A stretch of DNA of 32,232 nucleotides, from positions 1,312 through 33,543 of the forward strand of contig PLCG01000094.1 of NCBI GenBank assembly GCA_003135575.1, in the 5' to 3' direction. Source of the DNA: Nitrososphaerota archaeon. GTDB taxonomy: Archaea; Thermoproteota; Nitrososphaeria; Nitrososphaerales; Gagatemarchaeaceae. The notes beneath the pieces are model-generated. The model was given only the letters and a program-made list of their open reading frames with translations. It was not told the origin of the DNA and searched no databases. The number at the start of each line of letters is the position of its first letter. Position 1 is the stretch's first letter. A program made the translations under genes and the position numbers. Shown here in pieces: positions 6,220-14,744 of the stretch.

Positions 6220-6224
6220 ACCCC
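6197..6224 (+). repeat. Dispersed repeat copy 6 (core only, overlapping a gene end)
   Basis: GTGCCCCGGCGGAGGCGCAA then TGAACCCC. It provides the stop codon of the GGCT-like gene. Confidence 0.85.
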
Positions 6225-6290
6225 AAGAAAGACGAGCGGAGAGCAAGGCTTTAAAATGACGCTTTCCCATCCATCTAATGGGAATAACTC

Positions 6291-6530
6291 TTGGAGACTG
6301 TGGTCGATGAGCGGGGAAGGGTTCTCATCCCTCAAGAACTGAGGGAAGAGGCTGGTCTTGAAGAGGGTACGGTCGTAAGGGTGGAGAAAGGCAAGGGGAA
6401 GACAATCCAGATCGCTCCTTTGAAGCGAGGCGCGCGTCTCGCGTGGAAGGACCTTGACGGCATCAAACCGCACAGGACGGGCAAGCCCGAATGGCCGACA
6501 CCAGAAGAAATCAAGGGCATCTGGGAATAG
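6291..6530 (+). CDS. AbrB/MazE/SpoVT-type antitoxin
   Basis: 79 residues. The swapped-hairpin DNA-binding domain reads VVDERGRVLIPQELREEAGL then GTVVRVEKGKGKTIQI. The C-terminal tail with WPTPEEIKGIW would thread the toxin. The start is TTG, with a TATA-like CTTTAAAAT about 38 nt upstream. An earlier ATG at 6278 is out of frame. The 3' end overlaps the VapC gene by up to 40 nt, so translation is likely coupled. Confidence 0.85.
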   Translation: METVVDERGRVLIPQELREEAGLEEGTVVRVEKGKGKTIQIAPLKRGARLAWKDLDGIKPHRTGKPEWPTPEEIKGIWE

Positions 6531-6928
6531 ACACCAACGTCTTGGTCGCGTACCTCGACGCCGGGCATCCTTCGCACAAGGAGACCGAGTTCCTGGCTCA
6601 GAGAGGAGTGGCCCTCAACCCCACGGTGATACACGAGGCCTATCACACCCTTGTGTTCAAGATGAAATGGGCGGCAGAGGAAGCTTCAAGGACGCTGGTC
6701 GCGGCTTGCACGGACGAGGACAACCTCTTCATCAACCAAACTCTCAGGAGGGTCCGCGCAGGATTGAAGATAGGGGCAGAGCACCATGAGCTCGGTGGAA
6801 GGGATGCCCTGATCCTCGGAAACCTTCTCATTGGAAAGGTCGGCGAACTCATCACGTTCGACAAGGAACTTCTTGCACTCGGAAAGATCAAGTTCGGCAG
6901 GTCTGCCATCACAATCCGGCGACCCTAG
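6491..6928 (+). CDS. vapC: VapC-type PIN-domain ribonuclease toxin
   Basis: 145 residues. The PIN domain opens at LGIDTNVLVAYLD (Asp about residue 14). It continues with Glu in VIHEAYHTL, Asp in GGRDALILGNL and the final strand ELITFDKELLAL, giving the full acidic set. An endoribonuclease role paired with the AbrB protein upstream follows from the family. The ATG at 6491 adds about 11 residues before the domain. A non-ATG start nearer LGIDTN is possible. Confidence 0.9.
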   Translation: MADTRRNQGHLGIDTNVLVAYLDAGHPSHKETEFLAQRGVALNPTVIHEAYHTLVFKMKWAAEEASRTLVAACTDEDNLFINQTLRRVRAGLKIGAEHHELGGRDALILGNLLIGKVGELITFDKELLALGKIKFGRSAITIRRP

Positions 6929-6935
6929 GTGACTA

Positions 6936-7018
6936 ATTCAGCCTGTCCTCCATCTGTGGCTCAACGTGAGTGAAACGCCCCGGCGGAGGCGCGATGAACC
7001 CTTATGCGTGGCCACACC
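6936..7018 (+). repeat. Dispersed repeat copy 7 (left module + core)
   Basis: TTCAGCCTGTCCTCCATCTG then GGCTCAACGTGAGTGAAACG and the core with CGCGATGAACCC. A 2-nt deletion (ACGTGAG rather than ACGTGTGAG) separates it from other copies. Confidence 0.85.
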
Positions 7019-7020
7019 AC

Positions 7021-7284
7021 CTAACGATAAACTCCATGCGTCCCAACGTCTAGGAATACAACAGTCCGATTCTCAAACCTGACCGTATACAATACCCTGA
7101 ATTGCTTGCCTATCTCGTACGAGAAAACACCCTTCCATCGAGCCACTTTTCTCAGCCCGAGCCTCGTGGGGTCTTCGCTCTCTAGGAGATGGCCCATTGC
7201 TTCATCGACCCGAGCCCTGACCTCCTGGCCTAGAGATTGGTAGCTACGGTGAAATGTATTAGTTATCTCGGCCTTCCAAACCAA
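7021..7284 (-). CDS. RelE/ParE-superfamily toxin
   Basis: 87 residues with RelE topology. Helices run through FHRSYQSLGQEVRARVDEAM, then strands VARWKGVFSYEIGKQFRVLYTV and RTVVFLDVGTHGVY. RelE proteins cut mRNA at the ribosome and ParE proteins poison gyrase, and sequence alone does not separate them. The start is TTG at 7284. An in-frame TGA three codons upstream leaves no other choice. It lies 10 nt after the antitoxin stop in the same operon. Confidence 0.85.
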   Translation of the reverse strand: MVWKAEITNTFHRSYQSLGQEVRARVDEAMGHLLESEDPTRLGLRKVARWKGVFSYEIGKQFRVLYTVRFENRTVVFLDVGTHGVYR

Positions 7285-7294
7285 GGCGCTTCAT

Positions 7295-7531
7295 TCAGTC
7301 TTTGTGGAGTGCCGCAATCATTTCATCTGCGTTCTTGAATCGTCTGACCTTCCCGCTGCGTGCTTCCTTTAGGCTTCTCTCGAGCCTGCCTCTGGCGGCA
7401 CCATCGAGCATGAGGTCAACCTGGCTAGCAATCTCTTCCTTTGTCAAGCCTTCTCTCACGGCCTCCTCCATGAACTCGACTAATTCCCGCATCGTCTTGC
7501 GGTCGGTGACTATCTGCTCCGTCCTCGCCAT
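7295..7531 (-). CDS. Antitoxin of RelE/ParE-like pair
   Basis: 78 residues, helical and charged, ending RRFKNADEMIAALHKD, the style of tail that wraps RelE toxins. An inner helix has TMRELVEFMEEAVREGL. I took the ATG at 7529-7531 rather than a longer frame. A TATA-like CTTATAACTG on the minus strand lies about 25 nt upstream, making this leaderless. The family name is uncertain and the antitoxin role is inferred from the operon. Confidence 0.75.
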   Translation of the reverse strand: MARTEQIVTDRKTMRELVEFMEEAVREGLTKEEIASQVDLMLDGAARGRLERSLKEARSGKVRRFKNADEMIAALHKD

Positions 7532-7708
7532 AGACTCATCATGAGCGCCAGCAGTTATAAGCATACACGCCAATATTGGCCGAAGGGCATTGACATCTGA
7601 GGGTTCCGCCGACATCATCCCTGAGGAGCGATTCAAAAGACTCCTGGCGGAGATTCTCGCCCGAGACAGGCCCACACTTGAGAAGATAGGGCGACTCTAA
7701 CCCAACCA

Positions 7709-7790
7709 GTTCAGCCCGTCCACTACCTATAGCTCAACGTATCTTATGAAATGCCCCGGCGGAGGCGCAATGAACCCTGTACATGGCGAC
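7709..7790 (+). repeat. Dispersed repeat copy 8 (left module + core)
   Basis: GTTCAGCCCGTCCACTACCT then ATAGCTCAACGTATCTTATG and a perfect core, ending CATGGCGAC. The middle differs from other copies and puts a stop into their common frame. Confidence 0.85.
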
Positions 7791-7839
7791 AGCCAGTACT
7801 CATAAACAGCCTACATTGTCACAGTGAACTTCGGCAGGA

Positions 7840-9786
7840 TCATGGACCATCGAGAGTCGGGGATGAGCCCAACCCGATCCTTCTCAAAAGATCCGTCCAG
7901 CGCGGGTCGGTTCGGAGCGGTTCGAAGATGAAGTCGAGGTGGATGGTCCCCATGTAAGGGGAGTGCTCCTCGAAGCCCTTCTCAAGCCAATCGAACGCCT
8001 TGTCATGCTCCCCCAACATGGTGTAGACTCCTGCAATCGCTGGCGCAGCCTTTTTGCTGGCTTTCCGCATCTCGAGCAACTCGGCCAACACCTTCCGAAT
8101 ATCCTCAACGCGTCCCGCTTTCGCATACGAGTACGCGAGGTCGTTCAATGATGACGGATTTGAGCGCTCAATCTCGATCGATTTCTCGATCATCGGTATG
8201 CCCTTTTCGAACATTCCCTTTTGCACATACGACAGCCCCAGGTTTCCCAGCGGGAAAGGTGAGTTGGGGTTGATTTCTAGCGCCCTCTCATACAGCTCGA
8301 TCGCATCGTCATATTGCCCCGAATAGAGGTAGATGGTCCCGAGGATTTGACAGGTCACATTTGAGAAAGGATCCAGTTCTAGGGCTTTCTTGGCCTCTTT
8401 CGCTGCCTCTTCTCGCCGCCCGAGTGACAACAGGCCCTGGGCACGAAAGGCGTGAGCATGAGCAAGGTTGGGCTCCAGCTCAACGGCCTGTCTCAATTCG
8501 TCGTCTGCCTCGGAGTATTTCCACTCGTACATCCGGAGGATCCTTCCCATGGCCACGTGCCCTTCAGCGAGTTCGTCGTCGAGTTCCAAGGCCCTCACCG
8601 CGTAGGATTTCGCCTTCACGAAGGCGTCATCTGAGGGCATCAGCTCGAAAAAGCCGAGGATGATCCAGGCATGGGCGAGGTCCGCGTAACATTGAGCAAA
8701 GTCCGGGGCAAGCGCCACTGCCTTCTCGTAGAAGCCGATCCCCCTCAGCAGGGACTCCTTGTTGAGCTTGGTGGAGGCAAATTCCCCCTTGAGCCAGAGC
8801 GTGTAGGCCTCGAGGTTCTGGGTCGGTCGGTCCAACCGTCCCACCGACGTCGAGAATTCAAGCCGAAGCGCCTCAGCAACCTTCTCCGCTATGTCCGTCT
8901 GCACGGCGAAGATGTCATCCAGCTGCCTGTCGTACGTCTCCGACCACACGTGAGCCTCGTTGGAGGTATTGATCAGCTGGACTGTGACCCTCACCTTGTT
9001 CCCCGCCTTCCTTACGCTCCCCTCGAGGACGGAACCGACTCGCAGCTCGTCCGCGATTATGGCGACCTGCTTCGCCCCTCCCTTGTACCGGAGCACAGAG
9101 GTCCTAGCGATGACCTCCAACCCGTTCACGCGTGAGAGCACTGTTATCAGCTCCTCGGTCAGTCCGTCGGCGAAATACTCGTCATTCGCATCTGGGCTGA
9201 TGTTGTCAAACGGGAGGACCGCCAACCTTTCCCTTCGCGACTGGCCGCCTCTCGCGGGCTCGTCCCAGGGCATGGCGATCTTGTAGACCTCTAACGGCAT
9301 GCTGACGTTCTTCAGCGTCTTGCTACCGAGGCTGACTAGCGGCAGATCAGTCTTGTTCTGCACGTGGTCATAGACCTGACGCGAAAGGCAGACGCCCCCG
9401 ACCTCCGCGAGGGGCTCGATCCTGGATGCGACGTTCACGGCATCGCCTGAAATGTCGCCGTCGGATTCCACTATGTCGCCGAGGTGGATGCCCACCCTGA
9501 GATGGATCTTCTCCTCGTCAGTCTGAGAGAGGTTGTAGTCTCTGGCGGCTCTCTGAATCGCATACGCACACCTGACTGCCGCCAGCGCGCTCGGAAACTC
9601 GACCAAGAACGCGTCCCCGATCGTCTTGACCTCCCTCCCGCCGTGCCTGTCGAAGATTGGCCTCAGCAGCTTCCTCTGTTCGTTGACAAGCGCAAGCGAG
9701 AGTGCTTCGTCCCTTTGGGACAAGGCGGTATAGCCGACCATGTCGGTGAACATGATAGCTGCGAGTCTCCGCTGCCCCTTGGACAA
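7840..9786 (-). CDS. Class III nucleotidyl cyclase-TolB-like-TPR protein
   Basis: 648 residues. Residues 8-170 form a class III cyclase domain with all key positions: metal Asp D15 (FTDMVGY) and D58 (IGDAF), adenine-selecting K54 and D115, and transition-state N118 and R122 (GDAVNVASR). The domain should therefore make cAMP from ATP. Residues about 188-320 match the TolB-N-like segment common after such cyclases (LAVLPFDNISPDANDEYFAD). The rest is TPR repeats, for example AKKALELDPFSNVTCQILG. No membrane segment is seen. The start is TTG, with a GGCTTTATCAC box about 31 nt upstream. It is a paralogue of 28390-30333. Confidence 0.9.
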   Translation of the reverse strand: MSKGQRRLAAIMFTDMVGYTALSQRDEALSLALVNEQRKLLRPIFDRHGGREVKTIGDAFLVEFPSALAAVRCAYAIQRAARDYNLSQTDEEKIHLRVGIHLGDIVESDGDISGDAVNVASRIEPLAEVGGVCLSRQVYDHVQNKTDLPLVSLGSKTLKNVSMPLEVYKIAMPWDEPARGGQSRRERLAVLPFDNISPDANDEYFADGLTEELITVLSRVNGLEVIARTSVLRYKGGAKQVAIIADELRVGSVLEGSVRKAGNKVRVTVQLINTSNEAHVWSETYDRQLDDIFAVQTDIAEKVAEALRLEFSTSVGRLDRPTQNLEAYTLWLKGEFASTKLNKESLLRGIGFYEKAVALAPDFAQCYADLAHAWIILGFFELMPSDDAFVKAKSYAVRALELDDELAEGHVAMGRILRMYEWKYSEADDELRQAVELEPNLAHAHAFRAQGLLSLGRREEAAKEAKKALELDPFSNVTCQILGTIYLYSGQYDDAIELYERALEINPNSPFPLGNLGLSYVQKGMFEKGIPMIEKSIEIERSNPSSLNDLAYSYAKAGRVEDIRKVLAELLEMRKASKKAAPAIAGVYTMLGEHDKAFDWLEKGFEEHSPYMGTIHLDFIFEPLRTDPRWTDLLRRIGLGSSPTLDGP

Positions 9787-9949
9787 GCTGATGCCTCGTC
9801 TCTGCCGACGAGTGATAAAGCCATTATGGGCGCCAACGCATGATTCATCTCAAGGAACGCGTAGTCTTGCACGCAAGGCGGACCGCTTCACCGACCGAGG
9901 ACGGCCTCGAAGCGTTATCTACCCGGCTGACCGCAATTGCATTCTCGCC

Positions 9950-10258
9950 TTGAGATACGTCCTGATCACCAGCCGGTCGAACCACTGGGACAGGGTGGGC
10001 AACGTCTCCTCGTATCCATACGAGATGCTCCGTGGCGGCGTGATGAACCCCGAGAGGCTGGCGGACAACACGCCGGCGGTCTTCGTCAAGGTGGACAAGG
10101 AGATGAGGACACCGGAGAAAGCATGGGAAGGCGAGGTGGTCAAGATAACAAGAAGGGCGGACAAGGTCTGGCTACAGTTCAGGCTCGGCCTGGTGACCAC
10201 GTGTCCTGAGAACTTTGCAGGGTCCCCGGACGGCTGGTATACCGACGAAACGGCGTAG
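9950..10258 (+). CDS. Hypothetical protein
   Basis: About 102 residues, not recognised. The sequence looks like a compact alpha/beta domain: RYVLITSRSNHWDRVGNVSS, then VFVKVDKEMRTPEKAWEG and DKVWLQFRLGLVTTCPENF. I used TTG at 9950 because a GTTATCTA box lies about 30 nt upstream. The open frame extends further 5' only across the divergent cyclase promoter. A repeat copy starts about ten bases after the stop. Confidence 0.6.
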   Translation: MRYVLITSRSNHWDRVGNVSSYPYEMLRGGVMNPERLADNTPAVFVKVDKEMRTPEKAWEGEVVKITRRADKVWLQFRLGLVTTCPENFAGSPDGWYTDETA

Positions 10259-10268
10259 ACCACATCAG

Positions 10269-10341
10269 GTGGGGGCGCAATGAACTCTGTGTGGCGAATG
10301 TCCTTCTACTTCATTTTAGCAAAGCGCAGCGGAGCTGAGGA
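10269..10341 (+). repeat. Dispersed repeat copy 9 (core + right module)
   Basis: GTGGGGGCGCAATGAACTCT then TGGCGAATG, CTACTTCATTTTAGCAAAGC and GCAGCGGAGCTGAG. With copy 1 it defines the right half of the unit. Confidence 0.8.
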
Positions 10342-10348
10342 AGTTTGT

Positions 10349-10609
10349 TCAAGGCCCGTAAGCGCCGCTGCGATGGTCGATCTTGTCCACGAGCACGAGG
10401 CCCTCATTGCCAAGGACCTCGTAGAGAACCCTGTAGTCTCCGACCCTGATCCGATAGACCCCTTCCCTTCCTTGGAGCTTTATCGCACCGGGAGGGAACG
10501 GATCGTCAACTAGTTCCTCGAGTCTCGCCACAATCCTTGACCTGGTTGACTGCTCGAGCAATGCAAGTTCTCGATTGGCTCTTTTCGAGAGCCTTACTTC
10601 GTACTTCAA
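10349..10609 (-). CDS. relE: RelE-family mRNA interferase toxin
   Basis: 86 residues. The order is classic RelE: KYEVRLSKRANRELALLE, a second helix, then REGVYRIRVGDYRVLYEV and VLVDKIDHRSGAY. The basic residues expected for ribosome-dependent mRNA cleavage are present. The start is TTG and overlaps the antitoxin stop as TTGA, indicating coupled translation. This is the most canonical RelE in the window. Confidence 0.9.
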   Translation of the reverse strand: MKYEVRLSKRANRELALLEQSTRSRIVARLEELVDDPFPPGAIKLQGREGVYRIRVGDYRVLYEVLGNEGLVLVDKIDHRSGAYGP

Positions 10610-10791
10610 GAGCGCTTCTTCTTGACTTCGGAAAGTGCCACGGTACTGCCGTGAGCGAGGTCTTGGCGAGCCTCATCTATCGCTTCTGAGTCGTCCTTCG
10701 TGAGCACCGAATCGAACGCCTTCTCCAGGGATGAGACCCTCTTCTTAATCTGGTCTATCTCCTGCTTCAATTCGGCCTCGCCCGCCTTCAT
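10606..10791 (-). CDS. RelE-associated antitoxin
   Basis: 61 residues from the ATG at 10791. A coiled-coil N-terminus (AELKQEQ-like heptads, EIDQIKKRVSSLEKAF) is followed by an acidic-to-basic tail ending LSEVKKKRS. The longer frame to 10848 would cross a CTTATATC box (10822-10829) that fits the promoter, so the shorter form is preferred. The antitoxin role is inferred from the 4-nt overlap with relE. No named DNA-binding fold is obvious. Confidence 0.7.
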   Translation of the reverse strand: MKAGEAELKQEIDQIKKRVSSLEKAFDSVLTKDDSEAIDEARQDLAHGSTVALSEVKKKRS

Positions 10792-10846
10792 GTCGTCTTC
10801 ACAAGGCAGAAGGGTGTGGACGGATATAAGCGTGCACAGCGACCGC

Positions 10847-10925
10847 ATCCGTCCACTACCTACAGCTCAACGTGTGAGTGAAATGCCCCGGCGTAGGCGC
10901 AATGAACCCTTATGCAGGGCGAAAT
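10847..10925 (+). repeat. Dispersed repeat copy 10 (left module + core)
   Basis: CATCCGTCCACTACCTACAG then CTCAACGTGTGAGTGAAATG and a core with GGCGTAGGCGC. It separates relBE from the PQQ dehydrogenase-like gene. Confidence 0.85.
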
Positions 10926-11043
10926 CATCCTCTTCCCCAGCAAGAATCGTTTGTGGAAGAGTAGCGATTGTCCTTCAAGTCCGATTTGTATTTGATTGCG
11001 GAAAACCTAAATATTCGAACGTTCCTTCAATCATAGAAGATTC

Positions 11044-13305
11044 ATGTCGAAGATCTTCGACAAAACTTCAATCACCGCAATTTCGATTAGTTTACTATTT
11101 CTCATCTCCTCCATATCTGCTCCTATTGTTGTGGCTTCAACCAACTCAAAACCGGCGCCTCTTGCATCGACTCCGCTCTCCCAGCTCGAGGCGAACTGGG
11201 CGGCCCCCGACGGAAATCAGTTCAACCATAACTATAGTCCGCAACACCAGCTCAACAGTTCGAATGCCCAATACCTCGGTCTAAACTGGCTGTTCCCATT
11301 ACCCACCCATCCGACGGCGCTGATATCTGTCGCAGGAGGACTTGGGGTTGACACTGCCCCGCTGATCGTCAACGGGACGATTTATTTCGTCACACAGTTC
11401 GACCAGGTCTTCGCGCTCAACGCTGCGAACGGGAACGTGCTATGGACCGATGTAATACCCGTGCTCCCCAACAGCACCGCAGGAAAGGGCACCGGCTCAA
11501 TCTCCCTCCATCTCCACAATGGCAACGTGCAGTTCAGCACGGCGCTCTTCAACCACACACCGACGTTCTGGGTCGGAGCAGACGACATGAAGGTCTACGC
11601 CATCAACGCCCTCAGCGGCAAGTACGAGCTGAACTTCTCAGTCTTCGACGGCGTCAATACCGTTGCCGGAACGCATCTAGGCGCCCAGTATACAGGGGTC
11701 GGAGTAGCAAACATTCTAGTCGATCAGAACAAGGGTATTCTGATTTCATCTGTCGTCAGCGCCTCAAGCCCGAATACGGGTCGGTGCTTCTACCGCGGTT
11801 GGGACTTGAATGCTAGCCCACCAAAGATGATTTGGGAGGCTTACTGTACCCCTCCTCAGCCGAACTCCAGTGTGGCGGTCGATCCGACCTGGACAATAAA
11901 GATGGTGAACGGCCTGAAGGGGGCGCAAATTTTCTACCCCGGACCGCAATACCACAATGGCGGTCCGATACCCGCGTCCGCAGTGGTGGACCTGAAGAAG
12001 CTCTCGCCAGCGCAGCTCAATTCGACCCTCTACGATGACTGGGGAAGCATCAACCAAACTCCAGCCTGCAAGGCAGCGACTGGCGGCGTATCCACAGGAT
12101 CAACGGCTGCTGGTTGGGGCGCCCCTTGGGTGCTTGGAACAGGCCCGACTGCGGGTTACGCGTTCGTCAACACTAACAACCCGGACCCCTACAACAGTGC
12201 GTGCACCCTGGGCCCAGAACTCTGGTCTGCCTCCGTCTTGGCGCTGAATGAAACCAACGGACAATGGATCTGGGCCTTCCAGACCTCTGCCCACGACCAA
12301 TGGGACCTCGACTGCTCCTGGTGGCAAGGACTTGGCAACGAGACACTAAGCGCCGGTGGCGGCAGTACACAGGTGCTCTGGAAGCTCTGCAAGAACGGCT
12401 ACCTTTACGAGCTGAACGCGCAGACCGGCGCTATGATATGGGCCTACACCCCACCAATCACCTCGATTGCTAGGTGTCCCAAGTACTGCGACATGCTCGA
12501 CCCGCTCAACAGGACGCAGATGACGGAGCCCTACTTCGCGCCGGACAGGACCGCGGCGGGCGTTGGCACGCTCATGTATCCCGGCGCTGCGGTAGGCGAG
12601 TCTGAAGCCTCGTACAGCCCGGCCCTAAACTACATATTCTTCGCGGACGAGATTCTCCCCGTCCTTACCTACTATGTGCCGATTAACTCGACCAACTACA
12701 AGACGAACTCCGGGGCGCTCTACCTCGGTCAAAACGGTGGGCCGCTCCTTGGAGGGGGTCCTAACGCAATAAACAACGCCACCATCTCCGCAGTCAACGC
12801 GGCGACCGGACAGCTGGTCTGGTCGTTCGTTGTCCACACCCAAGGCTACCGGGGCGGCGTATCCAACAGCGGGAACATAGTCTTCCTCACCCTGTCGTCA
12901 GGGGACCTGATGATGCTCGATGCCTCGACCGGCAAGCTGATCAAAGACTACTACATCGGCGGCCCGCTCAACGTCCTTCCGTCGATAGGGGCGACATCCA
13001 GCGGACAGGTGGAAGTGATCGTCCCGATCACCGCCGGCATTGTCACCTGGGGTACAGGAGTTCCAGGTGACATCGTCGCACTCACCCTCCAGAACGTTCC
13101 AACTGGGGGCGCGACCAACACTGTAACTTCAACCTCGACCGTCTCTGGTGCAGGTCAAGTTTCTACGGCAACCACCACGGTCACGGCGGCAGGAACCTCA
13201 GGAGCCGATTCGACGACTCTATATGGAATCGCGGCGGTCGCCGTGATCTTCATCATCGCCACGGGCTTCCTTGCCATGAGGGGCAGAAGAAGGCCCGCCC
13301 TCTGA
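11044..13305 (+). CDS. Membrane-anchored PQQ-dependent dehydrogenase-like protein
   Basis: 753 residues. An N-terminal signal or anchor (about residues 10-32) precedes a large quinoprotein-alcohol-dehydrogenase-type propeller. Repeats include VFALNAANGNVLW, VLALNETNGQWIW, LYELNAQTGAMIW, ISAVNAATGQLVW and MMLDASTGKLI. The block TSAHDQWDLDCSW resembles the PHDxWDxD region of PQQ methanol/ethanol dehydrogenases. A Thr/Ser linker leads to a C-terminal membrane helix (YGIAAVAVIFIIATGFLAM) with a basic stop-transfer, so the propeller faces out. PQQ binding and dehydrogenase activity are probable but not certain, as I cannot place all metal ligands. CCTAAATAT is the likely TATA box. Confidence 0.8.
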   Translation: MSKIFDKTSITAISISLLFLISSISAPIVVASTNSKPAPLASTPLSQLEANWAAPDGNQFNHNYSPQHQLNSSNAQYLGLNWLFPLPTHPTALISVAGGLGVDTAPLIVNGTIYFVTQFDQVFALNAANGNVLWTDVIPVLPNSTAGKGTGSISLHLHNGNVQFSTALFNHTPTFWVGADDMKVYAINALSGKYELNFSVFDGVNTVAGTHLGAQYTGVGVANILVDQNKGILISSVVSASSPNTGRCFYRGWDLNASPPKMIWEAYCTPPQPNSSVAVDPTWTIKMVNGLKGAQIFYPGPQYHNGGPIPASAVVDLKKLSPAQLNSTLYDDWGSINQTPACKAATGGVSTGSTAAGWGAPWVLGTGPTAGYAFVNTNNPDPYNSACTLGPELWSASVLALNETNGQWIWAFQTSAHDQWDLDCSWWQGLGNETLSAGGGSTQVLWKLCKNGYLYELNAQTGAMIWAYTPPITSIARCPKYCDMLDPLNRTQMTEPYFAPDRTAAGVGTLMYPGAAVGESEASYSPALNYIFFADEILPVLTYYVPINSTNYKTNSGALYLGQNGGPLLGGGPNAINNATISAVNAATGQLVWSFVVHTQGYRGGVSNSGNIVFLTLSSGDLMMLDASTGKLIKDYYIGGPLNVLPSIGATSSGQVEVIVPITAGIVTWGTGVPGDIVALTLQNVPTGGATNTVTSTSTVSGAGQVSTATTTVTAAGTSGADSTTLYGIAAVAVIFIIATGFLAMRGRRRPAL

Positions 13306-13342
13306 TCTTTCTCAACCTATCCCCTTATTTCCAGCGGGGCTA

Positions 13343-13375
13343 GTCAAGGCGGCTCATACGATCAGGCCGCTTGAC
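13343..13375 (+). terminator. Hairpin downstream of the PQQ dehydrogenase-like gene
   Basis: GTCAAGGCGGC (13343-13353) pairs with GCCGCTTGAC (13366-13375) with one bulged G. No T-tract follows, so it may be an RNA-stabilising 3' hairpin rather than a terminator. Confidence 0.45.
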
Positions 13376-13385
13376 CCGTGAATGG

Positions 13386-13426
13386 ATGCCCCGGCGGAGG
13401 CGCTATGAACCCTTATGCATGGCGAA
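13386..13426 (+). repeat. Dispersed repeat copy 11 (core)
   Basis: ATGCCCCGGCGGAGGCGCTA then TGAACCCTTATGCATGGCGA. It occupies the promoter position of the DNA glycosylase gene, and its CCTTATGC lies about 35 nt before the TTG. Confidence 0.85.
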
Positions 13427-13449
13427 AACTCCGCGGTTGAGTCCAAGAC

Positions 13450-14403
13450 TTGAAGCTCACTTACGCGTCAAGATTCGAGATCTTGCCCACGGCACCCTTC
13501 GACTTTCGGCTCACCGTGAAGAGACCCGCGGGCTGGAGCCTCTTCAACGCCGGCGAGATCTACGAGGACGGGACCCTCTGGACTGCGACGCGGCTACTCG
13601 AGACTGTCATAGGGCTGAAGCTAAAGTTCCTAGGGACGGTCGAGAACCCGCGGGTGCTGGCCACCGTCTTCACGCAGAGGCCGCTTCCCGCCCAAAAAAA
13701 GCGGGAGATGAAAAGTGCGCTGGAGATCCTCACCGGTGCCGACCAGGACCTGAGAGAGTTCTACGCTATGGGGAAGCGGGACGAGATCCTGAGGCACACC
13801 GTCGAGGACCTCTACGGCATGCACGACACCCAGACGGCCTACCTCTTCAACTCGGTCGTCCTGAGCATCTGCCTGCAGATGGCGAGGATGGACAGGAGCC
13901 TGAAGATGATGGCCGCAGTCACCAAGCACTACGGGGACAGGGTGCAGTTCGACGGGAAGGAGATTGTCGTGGAGCCGTCAGCCGAGAGGATAACGAAGCT
14001 AAAGCCTGCAGAGTTCGCTAGAAAGTGCAACCTTGGCTACCGCGCCAAGTACCTCGTGGCCGCGGCCAAGATGGTCGCCCGCGGCTTCCCGGGCACCCTC
14101 GAGATCCTAAAGATGCAGCCGGAGGAGGCGAAGGAGAGGCTCATGGAGCTCCCGGGCGTCGGGGACTACGCGGCGGACATCATCAACCCGCACGGCGGCT
14201 TCCCCATCGACGCCTGGTCGGTCGACGTCTTCGGGAAGCTCTTCTTCGGGAAGGAGCCCGAGGACAGGAGGGACGCCATCGAGGAGGTCAAGCAGGAGGG
14301 CGTCCGCCGCTGGGGCCAATTCGCATGGCTAGCCTTCTTCTACGTGGCGCAGGACCTTGAGAACCTCTCGAAGAGGCTCGGGACCCAGCTCAGGCTGCAG
14401 TAA
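13450..14403 (+). CDS. HhH-GPD DNA glycosylase (AlkA/OGG-like)
   Basis: 317 residues. An N-terminal beta domain is followed by a helical domain carrying the helix-hairpin-helix LMELPGVGDYAADII and the catalytic Asp region FPIDAWSVDVF. The Lys of bifunctional OGG enzymes is replaced (GVGDYAAD), so a monofunctional base-excision glycosylase for alkylated or oxidised bases is likely. It acts in base excision repair. The start is TTG, and the only plausible promoter is inside the repeat copy just upstream. Codon use is GC-rich, like the other long genes. Confidence 0.85.
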   Translation: MKLTYASRFEILPTAPFDFRLTVKRPAGWSLFNAGEIYEDGTLWTATRLLETVIGLKLKFLGTVENPRVLATVFTQRPLPAQKKREMKSALEILTGADQDLREFYAMGKRDEILRHTVEDLYGMHDTQTAYLFNSVVLSICLQMARMDRSLKMMAAVTKHYGDRVQFDGKEIVVEPSAERITKLKPAEFARKCNLGYRAKYLVAAAKMVARGFPGTLEILKMQPEEAKERLMELPGVGDYAADIINPHGGFPIDAWSVDVFGKLFFGKEPEDRRDAIEEVKQEGVRRWGQFAWLAFFYVAQDLENLSKRLGTQLRLQ

Positions 14404-14426
14404 GAAGAGCCTTCGCCGGTGGTAGC

Positions 14427-14681
14427 CTACCCTAGCAGGTAGTCAGCCAGGCCATCGGGGTCTATCACGTCGATCTCCCTTACGGTCTCCTCCACTTCAG
14501 AGAGGGGCACGCCAATCTCCTTTGTAATGGTCTTGCCAGAAGCGTCCTTGTACGTGATCACGGTCTTCTGCCTGTCCGTCGGCGACTCCGCCATGGAGAC
14601 GTACTCCAGGCCCTTGCTCTTGAACGAGTCCTTGACGTCCCTCATGAGTGACGACATCTCGACGCGCTCGCCTGTGGGCAT
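14427..14681 (-). CDS. Small hypothetical protein
   Basis: 84 residues, not recognised. It looks like a small alpha/beta protein with VSMAESPTDRQKTVITYKDA as a strand pair and an acidic end (EETVREIDVIDPDGLADYL). The ATG is preceded by a GGTTAATAGG box at a leaderless distance. It is convergent with the glycosylase gene, 23 nt apart. Confidence 0.6.
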   Translation of the reverse strand: MPTGERVEMSSLMRDVKDSFKSKGLEYVSMAESPTDRQKTVITYKDASGKTITKEIGVPLSEVEETVREIDVIDPDGLADYLLG

Positions 14682-14714
14682 CTTTCACGCCGACCCTATT
14701 AACCCTCGTCTTGC

Positions 14715-14743
14715 GAGTCGAAGTCCTTCGAGGTCATCGACTC
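14715..14743. other. Inverted repeat between divergent genes
   Basis: GAGTCGA (14715-14721) and TCGACTC (14737-14743) form a perfect 7-bp inverted repeat with a 15-nt spacer. It lies between the divergent small gene and the J-domain gene and adjoins a degenerate repeat copy. Confidence 0.5.
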
Positions 14744-14744
14744 T

